64,000 nt of DNA from an uncultured bacterium (GTDB lineage Bacteria; Cyanobacteriota; Vampirovibrionia; Gastranaerophilales; Gastranaerophilaceae): contig URXT01000009.1 of NCBI GenBank assembly GCA_900551915.1, forward strand, positions 1 through 64,000, written 5' to 3'. Numbering within the stretch: position 1 is the stretch's first letter; each line of letters starts with the position of its first letter. The position numbers and the translations under genes were made by a program. The notes below the pieces were generated by a model. It was not told where the DNA came from and made no database searches. It saw only the letters and a list, made by a program, of their open reading frames with translations. This document shows positions 18,128-27,046 of this stretch, one piece after another.

Positions 18128-18790
18128 TTAATTCTTAATTTCAGGTTGAACATACTTGTAACCTGTTAATTTCTGAATTGAATCAATCCACTGAGAAACC
18201 ATGCCTTCAACATCATCGCTATACGGAATAGGTTTTCCTACTTTAACAACAATTTTACCGGAAAACGGAAGTCGTTTAACCTCTTCAGTTCCAGTAATCC
18301 CAACAGGTAGAATTGCACATTTTGTAATTTTTGCCAATCCTGCAAACCCCTTAGTTACACCGGAAATAGTTCCGGGTAACCCTCTTGTTCCCTGAGGAAA
18401 AATACCAAAAACCCATTTACTTTTTTTGATATTCATAACTGTTTTAATAGTAGAAGGGCCGAGACTTTCGCGATTTACAGCAATCGCGCCGAGCCAATCA
18501 ATCCACCATCTCAAAAATCTTATATCAAACAATTCCTGTTTTGCCATAAAAGCAATTCTTCTTGGCAATACACCGCACATAAGCGGAGGATCAAGCGTTG
18601 AAAGATGATTAGGACAGACAATATATTCATTATCCTTTGGAACATTTTCAAGACCTTCAACCTTCAAACGGTACACAAGCTTGAACCTGATCATATAAAA
18701 ATATTTACATACAAGTATTTGAAAAAATGATCTGAATTTATTGAAGGATTCAGCAGATCTTTTGGCGTAGTTCTTTTTTTCTTTACTCAT
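18128..18790 (-). CDS. 1-acyl-glycerol-3-phosphate acyltransferase-like protein (PlsC family)
   Basis: 220 residues, paralogue of the next gene downstream. Motifs are CPNHLSTLDPP (NHX4D) and GIFPQGTRGLPG. The FPQGT form is shared with the neighbour and with other diderm relatives. Two tandem copies may differ in acyl-chain or head-group preference. The promoter region faces the phosphohexomutase operon. Confidence 0.87.
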   Translation of the reverse strand: MSKEKKNYAKRSAESFNKFRSFFQILVCKYFYMIRFKLVYRLKVEGLENVPKDNEYIVCPNHLSTLDPPLMCGVLPRRIAFMAKQELFDIRFLRWWIDWLGAIAVNRESLGPSTIKTVMNIKKSKWVFGIFPQGTRGLPGTISGVTKGFAGLAKITKCAILPVGITGTEEVKRLPFSGKIVVKVGKPIPYSDDVEGMVSQWIDSIQKLTGYKYVQPEIKN

Positions 18791-18813
18791 ATTTGATACA
18801 CTCCATTATAAAC

Positions 18814-18841
18814 ATTATATACCAAAATAAATATTGAACAA
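18814..18841 (-). promoter_or_regulatory. Candidate promoter for the plsC pair
   Basis: TTGTTC (18841-18836), 16 nt, TATAAT (18819-18814) on the minus strand. A second TATAAT lies at 18810-18805, closer to the gene. Confidence 0.45.
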
Positions 18842-18862
18842 CAGTTATTTTTTTTATATAAT
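18834..18862 (+). promoter_or_regulatory. Promoter of the phosphohexomutase-metF-deoC operon
   Basis: TTGAAC (18834-18839), 17 nt, TATAAT (18857-18862), 30 bp before the ATG at 18893. It overlaps the divergent plsC promoter. Confidence 0.65.
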
Positions 18863-18892
18863 AAAAACACAGAGATTTAATAAGGAGAGAGT

Positions 18893-21160
18893 ATGTCAGG
18901 ATTGAAAAAATCAAAAAATGAACTTGAAAATGAACTTTTTGCAAGTGTCTATGAAAAGACACCTGATTATGTCAAAAACCTTAAACTTATGGATTTTGAT
19001 AATAAAAAAGAATTTACCTTTATATTAAAGAAAGAACATCTTGCTCCTTATGATGCTGATAAAAATCCTGAAGGTTTGAATTTAAATGAATGGTTTGCAA
19101 ACTATGCCAAAGAAGCAAAAGTTTCGACCGCAGGAATTCGCGGTCCTCAAAACATTTTATATCCGCAGGACACAAGATTTCCAATTAATCTTGTTGGAAT
19201 TGTTCTTGCGACTTTGGCAAAAGCTCTTGTTGCAAAAGAAAAATATTCAGATAAAAAAATCCTAAAAATTGCAGGCCGTGAAGTCAGATACAATTCAGAT
19301 TTGTACCTTGAAGCAATTGCAAGAATTCAGGCTGCACAAGGCATTAAGACTCTTCTCCCAGAAGGAAGAAAAACCATTCCAATCTGGCTTGCGTCATTTT
19401 TGGCTTTCAAACTTGACCTACTTGGCGGCGAATACATAACTTCAAGTCATGGAATTTCTGTCAAAAACGCAACAAAAGACTTAAATTCTCAAGGCAGCCA
19501 GTATTTGCCAGAAGAAAGCCTTGAATTCGTTGATAAAATTCAGGAAATTTTTGATGAAACCGAAAAGAACGGTAAATATGAAATTAAAATTGCCGCCTCT
19601 GATAATTCTCTAATTGATGAAACCATCATGAAAAAACTCGAAGACGGCACTGATTTATATGTTGAATATTTGAAATCCGGCGTCGCTCAAAAGTCAAATC
19701 TAAATTTGATAAAAGAACATAATGAAAAAATTATCATTGAAAATGTAGGCGGTTCGGCTTACAGAACTTTAAGCCGCGTTTTGAAAAAACTTGATATTTC
19801 AGAAAAATATGCTTGGTTTAATACTGAAGAAGACCCGTTTTTCCATTCAATCGGTAAATACGATCATACACCACAGGGTGAAAAAGCTTTTTACGATTAT
19901 TCTGTTGACGCAACAGTACTGTCAAAACGCCCAAACGGTGAAAAATACTTCCCTGTTATCGAAACAATGCATTATGCAGAAAAATTAAAAGATTATCCTT
20001 ATCTTACAACAGTTTTGATAACCGACCCGGACCACGACAGACTCACAATTGCGCAAAAAGAAAGCATTTTAAGAATTCCAAAGCTTGAAGAAGCCGGAAT
20101 TGATTATATAAAACTTGATGAACGCTCAATTCTGACTATCTTCACCGCGAACCAGGCATTTTTAATGCTAATGGATTTCCAGGCTAAACAATTAAAAGCA
20201 CAAGGGATGTGGAAAAACCATCCGCGGTTTATGATTAAAACCACGGCTTCTGCTCTAAGCTGGGATGAATGGGCAAAACATCAGGGTGTAAAAGTCGTCA
20301 ATGTTCCAGTAGGCTTCAAAGAAATTGCAAACATAATGAAAAAAGTCGAACTTAAGCTTAAAAACAATCCGGAAAAAGAAGTAATAATTGATGATGTATT
20401 CTCAAATGCAATTAATCTCGGTGTAAATCCGCGCCTGATTTTTGCAGGTGAAGAAAGCGGCGGTATGATTATGGGAACCGAAGATTTGATAAAATCAAAA
20501 GCCGGAAGATTTGCAATTGCAATGCGCGAAAAAAGCGCCACCGAAGCAATTATTGTTGCATCTGCATTAATTTCACAGCTTAAAGATATTTCACTTTCAA
20601 GATATCTTGTTCAAATTTTTGAAGAATGCAATATCAAAGGCCGTTTTGACACCAGAATTGATATTGCATATTACAATGAATCCGAACCAGATATTGAAAA
20701 ACTTAAGCTTGCAAAAGCAGAAGGTGAAAAGAAAAGAACCGAAAATGATTTATTTTACCTTTCCATGGCAATTGCAGTAAAAGAAGGTAAAATGACACTT
20801 GATAATGTGAAAGAAGTTTTAAACGATTCCTTCAAAAGTCTAAGTTTTGACAATCTTCAATCAATTAAATTTGTAGGCGACGGAACGTATCTGGAATTCA
20901 CGGACAAATTCATTGAAATCAGACCCTCCGGCACTGACGCTAAGACAAAGGCATACGGCGGCGGATTGGACAAGCAGGTTTTGGAACTATACGCAGCAAA
21001 TCTCGGAAATTACAGCGGCTACAGAACAGAACTTCATAAAAAATTCATTGATAATGAATTCTACAACTCTTCCAAGGAAAAAGCTATGAAATATTATCTT
21101 GAATTCGTAGAGAAAGATGCAAACAATGAAAAGTTTGAAATTCCAAACTATGAGTTTTAA
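18893..21160 (+). CDS. Large alpha-D-phosphohexomutase (phosphoglucomutase/phosphomannomutase-like)
   Basis: 755 residues, longer than the usual 450-600. Domains in order: an N-terminal region with STAGIRGP (substrate start signature, residue about 80), the phosphoserine loop YITSSHGIS in place of the common TASHNP, the metal-binding loop TDPDHDRL, the sugar-binding GEESGGMIMG, and the phosphate-binding RPSGTDAKTKAYGG. All catalytic elements appear present, with an unusual phosphoserine loop. It interconverts hexose-1- and 6-phosphates, linking glycolysis to glycogen and envelope sugars. TAAGGAGAGAGT precedes ATG. metF begins 5 bp after its stop. The exact sugar cannot be set from sequence. 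Confidence 0.85.
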   Translation: MSGLKKSKNELENELFASVYEKTPDYVKNLKLMDFDNKKEFTFILKKEHLAPYDADKNPEGLNLNEWFANYAKEAKVSTAGIRGPQNILYPQDTRFPINLVGIVLATLAKALVAKEKYSDKKILKIAGREVRYNSDLYLEAIARIQAAQGIKTLLPEGRKTIPIWLASFLAFKLDLLGGEYITSSHGISVKNATKDLNSQGSQYLPEESLEFVDKIQEIFDETEKNGKYEIKIAASDNSLIDETIMKKLEDGTDLYVEYLKSGVAQKSNLNLIKEHNEKIIIENVGGSAYRTLSRVLKKLDISEKYAWFNTEEDPFFHSIGKYDHTPQGEKAFYDYSVDATVLSKRPNGEKYFPVIETMHYAEKLKDYPYLTTVLITDPDHDRLTIAQKESILRIPKLEEAGIDYIKLDERSILTIFTANQAFLMLMDFQAKQLKAQGMWKNHPRFMIKTTASALSWDEWAKHQGVKVVNVPVGFKEIANIMKKVELKLKNNPEKEVIIDDVFSNAINLGVNPRLIFAGEESGGMIMGTEDLIKSKAGRFAIAMREKSATEAIIVASALISQLKDISLSRYLVQIFEECNIKGRFDTRIDIAYYNESEPDIEKLKLAKAEGEKKRTENDLFYLSMAIAVKEGKMTLDNVKEVLNDSFKSLSFDNLQSIKFVGDGTYLEFTDKFIEIRPSGTDAKTKAYGGGLDKQVLELYAANLGNYSGYRTELHKKFIDNEFYNSSKEKAMKYYLEFVEKDANNEKFEIPNYEF

Positions 21161-21165
21161 TAAAT

Positions 21166-22017
21166 ATGAAATTATGCGAAATTTACAATTCAGATAAACC
21201 TGTCATTTCCTTTGAAGTCTTTCCACCGGAGAATGATGAAAAAATTCAAGAGCTTTATTCTGAAATAAAGCTTATGATGAATTGCAAACCGCAGTTCATT
21301 TCACTCACATACGGCGCCGGCGGCAAAAATAACGAAAACTACAAAAAAGTTTTAAAAGCCTTAAAAATAGACTTAAAAGCTGATGTAATGCCGCATTTTA
21401 CCTGCATGTGCAGCGGCAAAAGTTTTATTGAAGAAAATCTTGAATTCTTAAAATCCGCTGGCATTGAAAACATTCTGGCTCTTCGTGGTGATATTCCGCA
21501 GGAAATTAAAAAAATCTGCACTGATTTTTGTCATGCAAACGAACTCGTTGAATATTTAAAAAAGAAAACAGATTTTTCAATAGCTGTTGCAGGATACCCG
21601 GAAACTCACCTAGAAAGCGCTTCTGTTGAAGATGATATAAAATATTTAAAACAAAAAGTCGACGCAGGCGCAGAAGTTATTATAACCCAAATGTTTTTTG
21701 ACAATGAAAAGTATTTCCAATTTTGCGAACACGCACAAAAAGCAGGGATTAATGTCCCTGTAATTCCGGGAATAATGCCTGTTATAAGCAATCAGCAGCT
21801 TTTAAAAATGACAAAACTCGCAAGAATTACAATACCAAAAACCTTTAAAGAAAAACTTGAAAAACATTCCGACAACAAAGCTTATATGAAAGAATTAGGA
21901 ATAGAATTTGCAACAGCTCAATGCCAGGCGCTGCTAGATAAAAAAGTTAAAGGATTACACTTTTTTACGCTTAACAAATCCTATTCAACAGTAAAAATTT
22001 TAGAAAATATTTTATAA
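21166..22017 (+). CDS. metF: 5,10-methylenetetrahydrofolate reductase
   Basis: 283 residues, TIM-barrel flavoprotein. The opening ISFEVFPPENDEK carries the catalytic Glu of MetF, followed by FISLTYGAGG, ALRGDIP, and DAGAEVIITQMFFD with the FAD/folate-binding pattern, and IPGIMPV. It reduces methylene-THF to methyl-THF for methionine synthesis. It sits 5 bp after the phosphohexomutase gene. Confidence 0.93.
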   Translation: MKLCEIYNSDKPVISFEVFPPENDEKIQELYSEIKLMMNCKPQFISLTYGAGGKNNENYKKVLKALKIDLKADVMPHFTCMCSGKSFIEENLEFLKSAGIENILALRGDIPQEIKKICTDFCHANELVEYLKKKTDFSIAVAGYPETHLESASVEDDIKYLKQKVDAGAEVIITQMFFDNEKYFQFCEHAQKAGINVPVIPGIMPVISNQQLLKMTKLARITIPKTFKEKLEKHSDNKAYMKELGIEFATAQCQALLDKKVKGLHFFTLNKSYSTVKILENIL

Positions 22018-22039
22018 ACCCACGGCAGGAGGAGAAATT

Positions 22040-22693
22040 ATGGAGAATTTAAACAAACATATAGAACATACCCTTTTAAAACAAGACGCGAAATACGAAG
22101 ATTTTATCAAACTGTTTGACGAAGCAAAAAAATACAACTTTCTCGGAGTTTGTGTAAATCCATTGTATGTCAAGCTTGCAAAAGAGCATCTTGCCGGAAG
22201 TAACATCAAAATCGTTACTGTTGTAGGATTTCCGCTTGGAGCAAATAAGAGTCAGGTAAAGGCTTACGAAACCCAACAAGCAATAGAAGACGGGGCTGAC
22301 GAAATTGATATGGTAATAAATGTTACTGCACTCAAAAACAAAGACTACGAATTTGTAAAAAAAGATATTGAAACAGTTAAAGCTTTTTGCAAAGATAAAC
22401 CGTTAAAAGTAATTTTGGAAACAGATTTGCTTGACAAAGACGAGATTAAAAAGGCCTGTGAAATTTGTGTGCAAGCCAAAGCCGATTTTGTTAAAACATC
22501 AACAGGCTTTGTAAAAAATGGAGTTGGCGCAAAAGTTGAAGATGTGAAATTAATGTATGAAACTGTCTCCCCTCATGGCTTGTGTGTAAAAGCATCAGGC
22601 GGAATTCGCGACAAAGAAACCGCGTTAAAAATGCTTGAAGCCGGCGCAGAACGGCTCGGTACCAGCAGCGGTGTAAAAATTATCGCATCGTAA
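22040..22693 (+). CDS. deoC: Deoxyribose-phosphate aldolase
   Basis: 217-residue class I aldolase cleaving deoxyribose-5-phosphate to acetaldehyde and glyceraldehyde-3-phosphate. NKHIEHTLLKQDA opens the barrel; GADEIDMVINVTALK holds the conserved Asp; ADFVKTSTGF contains the Schiff-base Lys; GLCVKASGGIRD holds the second catalytic Lys. AGGAGGAGAAATT precedes ATG. It ends the three-gene operon. Confidence 0.95.
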   Translation: MENLNKHIEHTLLKQDAKYEDFIKLFDEAKKYNFLGVCVNPLYVKLAKEHLAGSNIKIVTVVGFPLGANKSQVKAYETQQAIEDGADEIDMVINVTALKNKDYEFVKKDIETVKAFCKDKPLKVILETDLLDKDEIKKACEICVQAKADFVKTSTGFVKNGVGAKVEDVKLMYETVSPHGLCVKASGGIRDKETALKMLEAGAERLGTSSGVKIIAS

Positions 22694-22751
22694 ATTTCTT
22701 TACAACCGGCAATACACGTTTTGCAATAAAAATTATGCACCACAAAAGGTT

Positions 22752-23508
22752 TTACCTTGGTAAATTGTTGAAATAATCCTTTTCGGTTAATGCATAATAT
22801 GTACACCCTACGCCGTTAAATTCGTTCACGGATGAGACAGAACAGGTACTGCTCTTTACAGCGAATCTAGTATAGGGCGCCCCCATAGGCAAAAGTCTTC
22901 CATCATCCATTAGCTGGAATGTAAAAAGATCATGCCCCCAACGGTTAGGATTTTTACGATATCCGTTTACATCAACGCTTATATATAAATCGCTTGTTTC
23001 ATTAGGGTTTTCAATCATTATCAGGCTTCCATCATTTAAAATAAATTGTCCATCGTCAAATAAGGATAAACGTGTTAATGGAGTTTTATTAAAAGTCATG
23101 TAGGTTTTAGAATTACGCTCATCGTTGCCAGGATTACCATAGTATGGAATACACCCTTTTGCCTGTGAACCTGTTTGTCCACAGTCATGAATTATTTTAA
23201 AATAGGGTTTTATTTCTGTGTACAAAGTTACACCACCGGCGCGTGACGTCAAAATTTTACGAGTTAATCTTTCACCATGTTCTGCTTGATACATATCAAG
23301 CGCGTGCTGAATTACAGCATAATTTTTCTTTAAGGACGCCTCAAGCGCTTTATTCTGATTACGCGTAATCAGTGCAGGCAAAGTCATTGCAGCGACAATA
23401 CCAATAACACCCAGAGTTATAAGGACTTCGGCAAGAGTAAACCCTTGGAGGACAGTTTTATTGGAAGCCCCCCCCCCCCGAAAACTCAGTCATAGTCGCA
23501 CTTTTCAT
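22752..23508 (-). CDS. Prepilin-like protein B, out of frame through a 12-base G tract (OFF state)
   Basis: The pilin body and signal are intact, but the only start with a ribosome site, ATG at 23508 after AGGAGG, is one base out of frame at the present tract of 12 Gs (23468-23479) and meets TAA a few codons later. With 11 Gs the product would read MKSATMTEFSGGGASNKTVL, then QG-FTLAEVLITLGVIGIVAAM, about 250 residues. No ATG, GTG or TTG lies in the pilin frame between the tract and the signal; the first in-frame ATG (23387) is inside the hydrophobic helix and would make a protein without a signal. The body has VNGYRKNPNRWGHDLFTFQL and cysteines, and is a close paralogue of pilin 6. Confidence 0.8.
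23468..23479 (-). repeat. Poly-G tract, 12 bases, in pilin B leader
   Basis: Twelve C on the plus strand, read as G, 29 nt after the ATG at 23508. Eleven or 14 would restore the pilin frame. Confidence 0.9.
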
Positions 23509-23542
23509 GTTATTTAATCCTCCTATATATCTTTTCATTTAT

Positions 23543-23571
23543 ATTATACCAAATTTTTAATGTATATGCAA
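23543..23571 (-). promoter_or_regulatory. Promoter of pilin B
   Basis: TTGCAT (23571-23566), 17 nt, TATAAT (23548-23543) on the minus strand, about 34 bp upstream of the ATG. The same spacing and boxes as pilin 2, so transcription is expected even though the frame is off. Confidence 0.65.
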
Positions 23572-23621
23572 TTATAACAATCTTGACCATGCTATAATAT
23601 TTATTAATATAAGGAAGAACT

Positions 23622-24719
23622 ATGGGTGATGAAGATAAACAGTTTGACGCGACGCCCCGAAAACTTGAACAGGCGCGCAAAGAAGGACAGGTTGTAAAAT
23701 CCAAAGATTTTTCAACTGCAGTTTCGCTGCTTATTCTATTTACTGCAATTGTAGGACTTGCGCCTTTTATATGGGATCAGATTGCACAATTATTTACGCT
23801 TTTGTATGAACAAATTCCAAACGCGCATGTAGAAAAAATCGGATTAACATATATTTTTACTGTAACTGTAAAAACTGCCGTTTTAATTATAGGACCAATC
23901 TTGTTTTTGGCTTGGCTGGTTGCAATTCTAGCAGATTTCATTCAGGTTGGGCCGCTTGTTGCAACTGCACCACTGGCGCCTAAACTCGATAAACTTAATC
24001 CGACAAAATATTTCAAAAACATCATGTCCATTAAAACCCTGTTTGAACTTTTTAAAAATATCGTAAAAGTTGTGCTTTTGGGTTATATAGGCTGGACAGT
24101 TTATATGGCGCACATAGAAAATATTCTTATGCTTGCGGCAATTGACAACAACTTCGCAGTCATGATTGAATTCGGGAAGCTTATTACAGAATTTATTTTC
24201 AAAGCCTGCATTGCCTTTCTTGTAATTGCAGCCGCCGACTACGGCGTTACAAAATGGAAGTTCTTAAAAGACCAGAAAATGTCTTTTAAAGAAATTAAAG
24301 ACGAATATAAAAACACCGAAGGCGACCCGAATGTTAAAGCTGCACTACGCCAGCGCCGTATGCAAATGCTTCAGCGCGGGATGATGGACGCGGTGCCGGA
24401 TGCGGATTTTGTTGTTACAAACCCTACGCATATCGCCTGTGCACTCAAATACAAAGCTGAAGAAATGGATTCGCCGATGCTGATTGCCAAAGGCACAGAG
24501 CTTATAGCAAAAAAGATTATAAATATTGCGCGCGAGCATAATATCCCCGTTATTGAAAACGCACCGGTCGCAAGAGCACTGTTTAAAATGGTAGATTTAA
24601 ACCATCAAATTCCGCCGGAACTTTACAAAGCAATCGCTGAAATTTTACTTTTTGTTTACAACTTGAAAAATAACAGAAATCAGAGTAGAATAACTAAAGA
24701 GCCTAATAATAAAAAATAA
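23622..24719 (+). CDS. flhB: Flagellar biosynthesis protein FlhB
   Basis: 365 residues. The opening DKQFDATPRKLEQARKEGQV is the classic FlhB/SctU start, followed by four membrane segments and a cytoplasmic domain. The autocleavage site NPTH is in VVTNPTHIACALKY, after which comes the substrate-specificity-switch region VIENAPVARALFKMVDLNHQIP. FlhB sets export order in the flagellar type III system, in partnership with FliK, which is encoded at 30471. An extended -10 (TGCTATAAT) and AAGGAAG precede the ATG. Followed 2 bp later by a sigma factor gene. Confidence 0.95.
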   Translation: MGDEDKQFDATPRKLEQARKEGQVVKSKDFSTAVSLLILFTAIVGLAPFIWDQIAQLFTLLYEQIPNAHVEKIGLTYIFTVTVKTAVLIIGPILFLAWLVAILADFIQVGPLVATAPLAPKLDKLNPTKYFKNIMSIKTLFELFKNIVKVVLLGYIGWTVYMAHIENILMLAAIDNNFAVMIEFGKLITEFIFKACIAFLVIAAADYGVTKWKFLKDQKMSFKEIKDEYKNTEGDPNVKAALRQRRMQMLQRGMMDAVPDADFVVTNPTHIACALKYKAEEMDSPMLIAKGTELIAKKIINIAREHNIPVIENAPVARALFKMVDLNHQIPPELYKAIAEILLFVYNLKNNRNQSRITKEPNNKK

Positions 24720-24721
24720 TC

Positions 24722-25384
24722 ATGATTATGCAGGAAAAAAATAAATTACAAGAATATATTGATATAGTAAAGAAGGTGGCAAAGGTTGAGCACAGAAGAA
24801 TTCCGACTCATATGGTTGAGTATGAAGAGCTTTTGTCAATCGGGATTATTGCAATCCAGGCTCTAATAAAAAACAAAACCCCAGAACAGCTTGAAAGATA
24901 TAATTCTGCTTATGTTGCCACTGCTGTAAGGTGGGCAATCCGGAACGAATTAAGAATACGTTACAAATGGTACTCATTAAAACATAAAGCAGACGATGAG
25001 ATTGACCCCGAAGAAGAAGTTGAAGGAATGGATATGCAAAAGGCAAAGGTTCGTGAAACCATTTACGAAACCGTTTTGTCTATTGACGGACTTGCGGCTG
25101 CGGCAAGCGACAATGATTCGCCTTTTGACTTTTTGAAAGACAATCATGCAACACCTGACGAACAGGCTGAAATTACCGAAATGGGCAGAATGATTCGTGC
25201 TGCGATTTCAAAGCTTCCGCCAAAAGAAAGAACTGTTGTTGAATACAGATTTTACAGAAACATGCAGGTAAAAGACATTGCGACACAAATCGGACTTTCG
25301 CCCTCGCGCGTAACCCGTATTGTGCAGTCCTCGCTTAACTTTGTCAAAGAATACCTGAATTCACGGGAACAATACGATTATTAA
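24722..25384 (+). CDS. FliA/WhiG-like alternative sigma factor
   Basis: 220 residues of sigma-70 type with regions 2 and 4. Region 2 includes EYEELLSIGIIAIQALI and YNSAYVATAVRWAIRNELR; region 4 includes LPPKERTVVEYRFYRNMQVKDIA, then a helix-turn-helix IGLSPSRVTRIVQSS. The short linker and the position directly after flhB favour a flagellar (sigma-28-like) role, though the intermediate segment with LSIDGLAAAASDND is atypical. The start is uncertain, as no clear Shine-Dalgarno precedes the ATG at 24722 or the next Met at 24728. Its stop overlaps the convergent nucleotidase gene by 4 bp. Confidence 0.75.
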   Translation: MIMQEKNKLQEYIDIVKKVAKVEHRRIPTHMVEYEELLSIGIIAIQALIKNKTPEQLERYNSAYVATAVRWAIRNELRIRYKWYSLKHKADDEIDPEEEVEGMDMQKAKVRETIYETVLSIDGLAAAASDNDSPFDFLKDNHATPDEQAEITEMGRMIRAAISKLPPKERTVVEYRFYRNMQVKDIATQIGLSPSRVTRIVQSSLNFVKEYLNSREQYDY

Positions 25385-26967
25385 CTTGTTTTTGTATTTT
25401 TAACATCAACATTAATAATTCGTCCATCTGATTTTATATGGATGGGAGAAGTTTGTTTTTTAATATATTCAGCTACAACAACATCTTTATCGTAGTCAAA
25501 AATTTTCTTAGCTTCTTTCAATCTGTGTGCTAACCCTAAGCCTCCGTCTTCGCTAATAAGACAGAAGTCATCAGTTGAAACTGAATAAAATTTATCTTTT
25601 CTAGGATTTTTAATATCAATTGGAGTTTCATTATTATTCTTATCTATAAATGACATTGATAACAGTTCACCTTTATTATTAAAAGAATATTTCAAGCCTG
25701 ATACCTGTACAATGCCCGGTCTGTGTGAAGTTGATTTTGTACTGTTTTCAACGCGTCTCTTGATTGCATGTACAATTTCATCTTCAGGCAAATCTACAAC
25801 TAAAACTTTATTAGCAAATGGAGATATGACAGCCAAATCTCTTGTATCGACACGCCCAGCTTCAAACTGTCCCCGGATGTTAGCGGCATTCATAAGAGCT
25901 ATATCAGTACCTAAAACATCACGCATCGCATCTATCATAAAATCACAATGCGCGTTTTCTTGTAAATACATATCTTCAGGAAATTTTTCGCATGAGGCTA
26001 TTTTTCCAACAACCTCAGCTTTTCCTAAAACATTTTCAAATTCTTTTCGTGCAATCATGCTTCTGCCGTAAGCTTCAGTTTTGCCTATGTTGTTTTGTGC
26101 TTTTGTTATAACACCATCATCATTAAATTCTACATTTAAAACACCGAAGTTCTTACCATCACGTCCTGCCTGAGTAATTACGACAGGTTCACCTGAAGGC
26201 GAATAGAACAAATTTTTATTTTCTTCAATACCTTCAAGCAAGTTGTGTGTATGGGCACCAAGAATAATATCAATGCCTTTAACTTGTTTAGCTAGTTTAA
26301 CTTCCTGCTTATATCCGGAATGAGAAAGTACAATAATTTTATTTATCCCTTGTTTTTTAAACTTGTCAACTTCATTTTGAACAGCCTCGATTGTTTTATT
26401 AAAATCAGATTCTATATGCAAATCGGGAAGATGTTCCTGTAACTTCACATGAAGTGCCAAATCATGTGGTACTAATCCTATAATACCGTATTTGTGTCCG
26501 TTAATTTCTTGAATATAAGATTTTTCTATACATTTACTGATTGGGTTGTCTTTAGACGGATTTATATTTAATCCTAAAAATTTATATTTCTTATCTGCAA
26601 TCAATTTAGCAAATTGTTCTGTAGGCATATCACATTCATGATTTCCCATAACTGTAGCCATGATTCCTGCCAAATTTAAAAAGTTATTAGCAACTTTAAT
26701 TTGTTTTTCATCTTCACCTAGCATTATATCCCCAGATGCGAATTTCATTTTATCAGTTCCCTCAGGTGTAAAACTGTCAAATTGATTTACAGCATTCACT
26801 AAACGTTCCATTCTAATATTTTGCCCATGAATATCGTTCATATAAAAAATGCTTGTTTTTATCGGAGCCTGCTTCTTTTTGTCTGAATCTGCCTGAGGCA
26901 TTTGCTGAGACTTTGACAAATGCTGACTTAAGAAATTTATTTTTGGATATATGTTGTAATTATTCAT
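25381..26967 (-). CDS. 5'-nucleotidase/UshA-like metallophosphoesterase
   Basis: 528 residues. The calcineurin-like metal site is visible as YMNDIHGQN, ASGDIMLGE, VMGNHECD, VLSHSGYK and LGAHTHNL, the usual five blocks of two-metal phosphoesterases. The C-terminal nucleotidase domain includes DIALMNAANIRGQF and DDFCLISEDGGLG. Relatives hydrolyse extracellular nucleotides or UDP-sugars. There is no Sec signal peptide, unlike UshA; instead it has a short Asn/Gln-rich N-terminus (NNYNIYPKINFLSQHL) like several other proteins in this window. Substrate is not determined. Confidence 0.8.
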   Translation of the reverse strand: MNNYNIYPKINFLSQHLSKSQQMPQADSDKKKQAPIKTSIFYMNDIHGQNIRMERLVNAVNQFDSFTPEGTDKMKFASGDIMLGEDEKQIKVANNFLNLAGIMATVMGNHECDMPTEQFAKLIADKKYKFLGLNINPSKDNPISKCIEKSYIQEINGHKYGIIGLVPHDLALHVKLQEHLPDLHIESDFNKTIEAVQNEVDKFKKQGINKIIVLSHSGYKQEVKLAKQVKGIDIILGAHTHNLLEGIEENKNLFYSPSGEPVVITQAGRDGKNFGVLNVEFNDDGVITKAQNNIGKTEAYGRSMIARKEFENVLGKAEVVGKIASCEKFPEDMYLQENAHCDFMIDAMRDVLGTDIALMNAANIRGQFEAGRVDTRDLAVISPFANKVLVVDLPEDEIVHAIKRRVENSTKSTSHRPGIVQVSGLKYSFNNKGELLSMSFIDKNNNETPIDIKNPRKDKFYSVSTDDFCLISEDGGLGLAHRLKEAKKIFDYDKDVVVAEYIKKQTSPIHIKSDGRIINVDVKNTKTS

Positions 26968-27046
26968 TTCACTAACCTGTTTTCTGATAGTTTAAACGTT
27001 TGTCAAAATAAAAATTGCTTTTATTTAAAGTTTTTGTTACAAAGCT

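Noticed and set aside
22752-23387. Pilin B as a shorter protein starting at the ATG at 23387
   Set aside because: This start is inside the hydrophobic helix, would remove the prepilin signal and has no ribosome site; the paralogues show the true N-terminus upstream.
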